Below, one piece after another: positions 59,796 to 64,000 of a stretch of DNA of 64,000 bases. Every line of letters starts with the position of its first letter. Within the stretch, counting starts at the first letter, position 1. The DNA is from Apostichopus japonicus (taxonomy: Eukaryota; Echinodermata; Holothuroidea; Aspidochirotida; Stichopodidae), in assembly GCF_037975245.1 (NCBI RefSeq), contig NC_092579.1, positions 25,093,166 through 25,157,165 of the forward strand, in the 5' to 3' direction. A model generated the notes under the pieces. It saw only the letters and a program-made list of their open reading frames with translations, searched no databases and was not told the DNA's origin. The position numbers and the translations under genes are program-made.

Positions 59796-60204
59796 AGTCT
59801 TTAAAGACCAACTATGGAGGCAAATTTTTTGGGGGGGGATTTTCCATTAATTTAGGAGTTTACAAACCCATAATCAACATGTGTAAAAAATAATCTTCGA
59901 AAACCTACTATAACCCATCAAAAAACGACCACGAAAATGGACATTTTGGGTAGTCATGTGACATGAACCTCTGGAATGTCTGAAAACAGAGATTAAACCA
60001 AAGGAGCCTCTGGTCACCGTGTGACGTCATTGTTTGTATACCGCGAAATCAAACGCTGATATAGGCACTGTTTTTACACAGATAGCGAACAATTGTACTG
60101 TTTTCGACTTCCAATTTCGAGCGTTTGAAAAGCTGTTAGCTTAAAACAAGAACACATGAAGGTTAACAACTAGTTTTAAGACAATGATAAGCAGAAATTT
60201 TAGT
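59796..60204 (+). repeat. Centre of the palindrome with a third upstream-block copy
   Basis: TTTAAAGACCAACTATGGAG at about 59,800 and the GGTCACCGTGTGACGTCATT block at 60,011-60,030 repeat, in the same order, the region upstream of the left THAP frame (58,566-58,790). The sequence between them has diverged. No THAP frame follows it. Confidence 0.6.
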
Positions 60205-60390
60205 TAAATTGGTTAGTTTATTAGCAAAATTTCTACTCAAATGGAAGCGTCTTTTACATAGCGGAGCGTCAATAGGTCCATACGGTTCAATGAACTGTAG
60301 AACATGCAAGCAGCTTGGCGATTCCGTAATACAATTTGATCGCAAGATACCATAAACTGAACAGAAGAATAGACCTAAAAGATGCCTCAT
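60163..60390 (-). CDS. Possible exon in the palindrome centre
   Basis: A minus-strand frame of 75 codons includes LQFIEPYGPIDAPLCKRRF and HLSRNFANKLTNLTKISAYH. The part from TATGGACC to AAATTTTGCTAATAAA is also present in the left arm (59,728-59,792). The left arm lacks the next ~230 bases (about 60,305-60,535). It might be a further exon of the THAP protein kept only in the right arm. No motif supports this firmly. Confidence 0.25.
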   Translation of the reverse strand: MRHLLGLFFCSVYGILRSNCITESPSCLHVLQFIEPYGPIDAPLCKRRFHLSRNFANKLTNLTKISAYHCLKTSC

Positions 60391-60797
60391 GCATGATATG
60401 TGACGGGAAAATGGCTTACGTTGTTGTCAACGAATTACCAAAAAGACACTAAACATAATCGAACAACTACGAGAAGACGCTGCCCCGAATCGACCAGGGT
60501 AGCATATACATGACTAAGCTTCAGCTGAATATAGTACTTAATACTCGTTTTAATATCCAAAAGTACAAACACAGAAAAAGTATCCTTTCAATAAACAAAA
60601 TTTAGCAGTGAATATCAAAATCCATGTTTCTCGTTCAATCCTGGGCGAAATACTACCGTGACTCTGTGTAATTCCATAGAGTTAGGTCTAGTTGAAACAG
60701 GCCTTGACCAGTTACATCCCACAATCACAAGACAGTCACTAACGAAATAAAACGTCCGATCCCTACATAGAACCGTTTTTATTCAACTCCTTGGACC

Positions 60798-61981
60798 CAT
60801 GGGCGTCAATCCAGGGGGGACAGGGGGACACGTCCCCCCCACATTTCGATGGGTGGGGAAAACAATATCAAATGTCCCCCCCCCACACATTTGGAAAAAG
60901 AGTAGTGTCGTGGCTCTATTAGGTTAGGGCTTACACATCTCAGGATTCATATCATGGAATATCACTCAATGTTGCTGAATGAAAAATTCCACCCAGATCT
61001 TGTGAGTTGGTACCCTTAGCTCTCCAACAATCTTAAGCTTAGTCTGCCTTTCTTTCGAGGCCAGTTCCATTCGTCGTTGGTTGAAGGGTATAGACAAATA
61101 TTCAAGTTTGAATCCAGCGGTGGCTATGTTTTGTGAAGTCGAAGCTCTCTTACGGTTGCTCCTCGTCTCCTCCGCCAGTTCGACGGAAGCCGAGTGATCT
61201 TTTAGTGCTTTGAGGCGTTTGAAGACAAGGCTACGGAGCACCATGACTCAAAAGAGGCTGAACCATGTGATGGTGTGCCATATTCACCGCGAACGTCTAG
61301 CCCAGTTAAAGCCTGAGGAGTTAGCAGAGAAGTTTGTTGGTTCCTCCGATTACAGACGCCGCATCTTTGGGCGATTCCAGTAGAAACCTAGTGCGCTCCG
61401 TCATTATCATAAGAGACATACTTCATAGCTAGAGCCAAAGCCTGTACATAGTTGTTGTTTAGTTGTAGATGGTGTTTCAAAGACGGTGCCCGTTCCCTAA
61501 TATTGGAGAAATGAAATATGGAGCATATTCCGTGGCAGCGCATCACATGGTACCTTGTTGTTGAGGGATACCGGATTTTACTTCACAGTGAGAACACTGG
61601 GCACACGCAGGGACGTCGCTAGAGGGGGTGTGAGGGTGTCTCACCCCCAAACTTGGTAAAACTGACGATAGTTCAAAAATTAGAGTGCGACAGTCGGAAT
61701 TTTCGACTGTTGCACTCTAGTTTATCTAGGCCTATTCATTTATCCCTGTGATTGTGCATGACCTAAAAAAATTGAAAAAGTTCGGTCAAAATTGACCTTT
61801 AACCTGTCATATGTACCACATTTTCCTTGCCACTTTGGGAAAATTTATCTCGCGATTCTTATACTCCACCATACAAATCTTCGTGTGATTTTGAATACTC
61901 CAATCAAAAAATGCCTAATAGAACTACCGTCATAGGCGTAGGAGCCCAATTTGATTTTTTCAAATCGGATTGACGCCCCTG
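60798..61981 (+). mobile_element. hAT element with transposase remnant
   Basis: CATGGGCGTCAATCC at the left and GGATTGACGCCCCTG at the right are inverted ends (one mismatch). The 8-bp duplication CTTGGACC is perfect (60,790-60,797 and 61,982-61,989). The left arm of the palindrome shows the empty site (TGTTCCAAGGAG near 59,435). It carries the C-terminal end of a hAT transposase. Smaller insertions seem present (a GGGACGTCGCTAGAGGGGG end at about 61,611; CATAGGCGTAGGAGCCC at about 61,931). This links the short GC-ended elements of the window to the hAT superfamily. Confidence 0.88.
61141..61381 (+). pseudogene. hAT transposase C-terminal dimerisation region, broken
   Basis: The plus-strand frame reads VSSASSTEAE, then TGA (61,195-61,197) where the family has arginine of the ERSFSALRRLK motif, then SFSALRRLKTRLRSTM, RLNHVMVCHIHRERL, PEELAEKFVGSSDYRRRIFG and RF before TAG at about 61,379. 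This matches the conserved C-terminal region of hAT transposases (ERxFSxLxxLKTxLRxTM...RLNxLxLL.IH). The catalytic core is missing, and only this end plus the stop-interrupted start is visible. The antisense 92-codon frame 60,966-61,244 is a shadow. Confidence 0.8.
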
Positions 61982-62295
61982 CTTGGACCATGCAGATGCC
62001 GGAATAAACATAATGGACAATATAACACAATGTATCACGAACTCACGATACTGGAATACAACAAAGGAAATAGATAAATGCGATGAAATCCTAACATGAC
62101 TATTTACACATGCTGTGAGCCCACTCACTATACATGTACTAACAATGCTACCCTATAGGCACGGTATATACACGGTCATCTCTTACAGTAAATATTATAC
62201 TGTCAATTGCATGATATAATGTTACATGTAAGGACGTCCAGAGCTTGTTTACGGTCAATTTCACATTAGCTATGTCCTACCATGGTCCGACACAG

Positions 62296-62531
62296 CTATC
62301 GACAGAATATAACTTTCGCAGAATGAGACATTTGCTCACACAGAGGCAGGGTCATGCATGTGGACTCATGGGCATGAGATACTCCCGGTGCCGAAAAATC
62401 TTTCCGAGTGGATCTCAAAAAATTGATCCAAAGTCTGCGGCGTTTTACGTCGGTTCTTTTACTCGGAAATCTAAAAAAGCTGATGCTTTTGTTGTATAAC
62501 TGCAACCTCCAACAACACAGAATTGTGGCAT
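62296..62531 (-). pseudogene. THAP frame of the right arm, 7-bp deletion
   Basis: Inverted homologue of 58,868-59,113. It starts at ATG 62,531-62,529 (FCVVGGCSY). A 7-base deletion (CCTCATC in the left arm) after the second cysteine shifts the frame. The rest (KSISFFRFPSKRTDV, RRRLWINFLRSTRKDFSAPG) is intact but in a different frame. The product would be broken. Confidence 0.7.
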
Positions 62532-62628
62532 TTCGGGAGAAAAGGAGTAATATCATTGATGTTTTTGGCAGCTCAAGTATACAACTTTACACACTAAAAG
62601 TATTGTTGTGACTGAGGTATACAAACAG

Positions 62629-62636
62629 TGACGTCA
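62629..62636. promoter_or_regulatory. CRE-like TGACGTCA, right arm
   Basis: Mirror copy of the 58,763-58,770 site, again about 98 bases from the THAP start. Confidence 0.5.
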
Positions 62637-63256
62637 CACGGTCACCTGATGACTTTGGAATGTTTCAGGAATGTCTGAAACAGGTTTCATAAAAAGCTGA
62701 CTTTTCTTCCCATTTTTCACGTATTTAATGTCCGAAATTGGTAAAGTTAATTACGGCAATGTAATTGGAGTAAGTTAAGGATTACATACATGCAAAATGG
62801 TGGGATTTTATGTGCATCGAATAGTCTCCATAGTTGGTCTTTAAGGAGCAATTCATCACTAAAAATAGCACATTTTTTAGTGAAAAGTACAAAAATCTAA
62901 TATTTTGACACTTTTAAGTTGACCAAACTCCACAAAAAAATATTTTTGTAGCCTAATTTTTTATTTTTCTGTTCTATGGGATAGACTCTATAGGCATTTG
63001 TAATAGAAAGGTAGTAGAATGTTTAATTGCTGAGAAATGAGACCTCAAAAGTCAAGAAAATGCCAAAATGCCATGGTGGCGACAAATTGCGGAATTTCAA
63101 AGTGTGATATATCGGCCAATTGTAAAGCAATGCACCTGAAATTTTCAGAATATGCTTATTTCATGGTGGTCCAATCATACAATAAATTTGGGGATTTTCA
63201 AAGATGTCGAACTACAACTTACCCCAAAATTTGGTGATCTGATATGGAATGACCCT

Positions 63257-64000
63257 AAAGGCAACAAACACCAAGCCAATATGAACTATTTAAATCACAG
63301 CTCTCATGTGTAGCAAAGGGACTGGCAGTTACGCACAAGTTTGGGATAGCTTGTTGTCATGACGACTTATGACATGGCATAATTCATCTTGATGCCAGAT
63401 TGTATGTTAGCTATAGGATATATGTCCCTGTTATATGGTCAGTGCTTATTCACAAAAAAACTGACAATGCAGAACCATAACAGTTTAATGGGCAAGCGAA
63501 CCACAAAACATTTATTCCTAACACTTACTCACATAAACCCCTTGGTTGAAACATGGCTATTACAATTTGAGTTGGGCATCATGCACAAGTGTGGGTGTTT
63601 ACATATACCAAAACAAGGGGGCGGGGGTAGTGTATGGTCGAAACGCCAAATGAAGGCACAGCCCACAATTGCCATTTTTGAGCATTATTGAGGAACCTCA
63701 TAAAAAAGGGCCCAGCACATGTGTATGTTTATGTATACATACAGAGTTTGTATGCCACTTAAGTACATGCATTCATAAGAACTGCATTGCACTTTATTTC
63801 ACAGCAAATAAAATGAAGATTTATAGAAACCATTGACAACAATTGCTTAATGGAAACCCAAAACGTGACCATTCTGGTGAGCTCCTGGTGAGCTATGCTT
63901 ACAGTGTCAAGCATTTATTGCATTGACATTTAAACTGTTGTGCATCACAAAAATGTATAAATCTACCACATTCAAGTATATAAAGGTCAACACAAATTAT
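63257..64000. other. No recognisable feature
   Basis: AT-rich sequence beyond the palindrome. A 100-codon frame at 63,389-63,691 has no motif and is not annotated. Confidence 0.4.

Larger units (their letters stand above)
57316..63256. mobile_element. ~6-kb palindrome with THAP frames (P-element-like foldback)
   Basis: The left arm (57,316-~59,795) and right arm (~60,205-63,256) are inverted copies. They share AGGGTCATTCC ends, AATTTATTGTATGATTGGAC, CAATTGGCCGAT, TCGCCACCATGGCATTTTGG, the THAP frame and a long non-coding tail. Both transcription units point to the centre. Outside the later insertions (57,724-58,565 in the left arm; 60,798-61,981 in the right) the arms align well with modest divergence. 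The centre (59,796-60,204) holds a third, partial copy of the upstream region. THAP zinc fingers form the N-terminus of P-element transposases, hence the name, but no catalytic region is visible. No clean target duplication is seen at the outer ends. Confidence 0.75.

Noticed and set aside
60966-61244. 92-codon minus-strand frame
   Set aside because: It is antisense to the hAT transposase C-terminal remnant, whose plus-strand reading matches a known family.

Overview
This is eukaryotic, AT-rich, mostly non-coding DNA. No prokaryotic gene organisation is present: there are no operons, no ribosome-binding sites and no long host ORFs. It contains a Ty3/gypsy LTR retrotransposon, CR1/L2-like LINE 3' ends ending in (ATT)n, a tRNA-derived SINE, a Merlin-like transposase relic, a THAP-domain (P-element-like) palindrome, many short GC-rich hAT elements and a TGACCT-rich satellite. 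This mixture suggests a marine invertebrate, plausibly a deuterostome such as an echinoderm, hemichordate or lancelet. That is inference; the sequence does not name the species.

Layout. 1-1060: LINE 3' end. 1.65-3.0 kb: possible terminal exons of a host gene on the minus strand. 4.5-16.24 kb and 16.88-35.26 kb: two diverged direct copies of one large segment. Comparing them reveals which mobile elements inserted later: in copy 1 a LINE, two hAT composites, a 2.5-kb insertion and a SINE; in copy 2 a 12.9-kb LTR retrotransposon (18,685-31,577) and another hAT element. 36.06-36.19 kb: possible first coding exon of a minus-strand gene. 36.9-41.7 kb: two TIR elements sharing a 1.7-kb body. 42.4-44.1 kb: exon-like minus-strand sequence and a hAT element. 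45.1-47.7 kb: a ~146-bp degenerate satellite. 48.1-48.8 kb: Merlin/ISXO2-like transposase pseudogene. 48.9-49.1 kb: TTAGGG-like minisatellite. 49.7-56.3 kb: hAT elements and fragments. 57.3-63.3 kb: a ~6-kb palindrome with a THAP-type reading frame in each arm, itself invaded by a Harbinger-like MITE and by a hAT element that keeps a transposase C-terminal remnant.

The most distinctive signal is a GC-rich ~45-bp imperfect palindrome (GAGCGCCACCATC...GGTTGGCGCG type). It occurs at 13 places in both orientations, inside hAT-type elements whose ends otherwise differ. Ten hAT-type elements could be delimited by inverted ends plus 8-bp target duplications. Several are nested in each other, one interrupts the gag gene and one sits in the polypurine tract of the LTR element. 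The LTR element has LTRs only about 2% different, yet it lacks room for a protease, so it looks non-autonomous. No intact, certainly functional protein-coding gene was identified.
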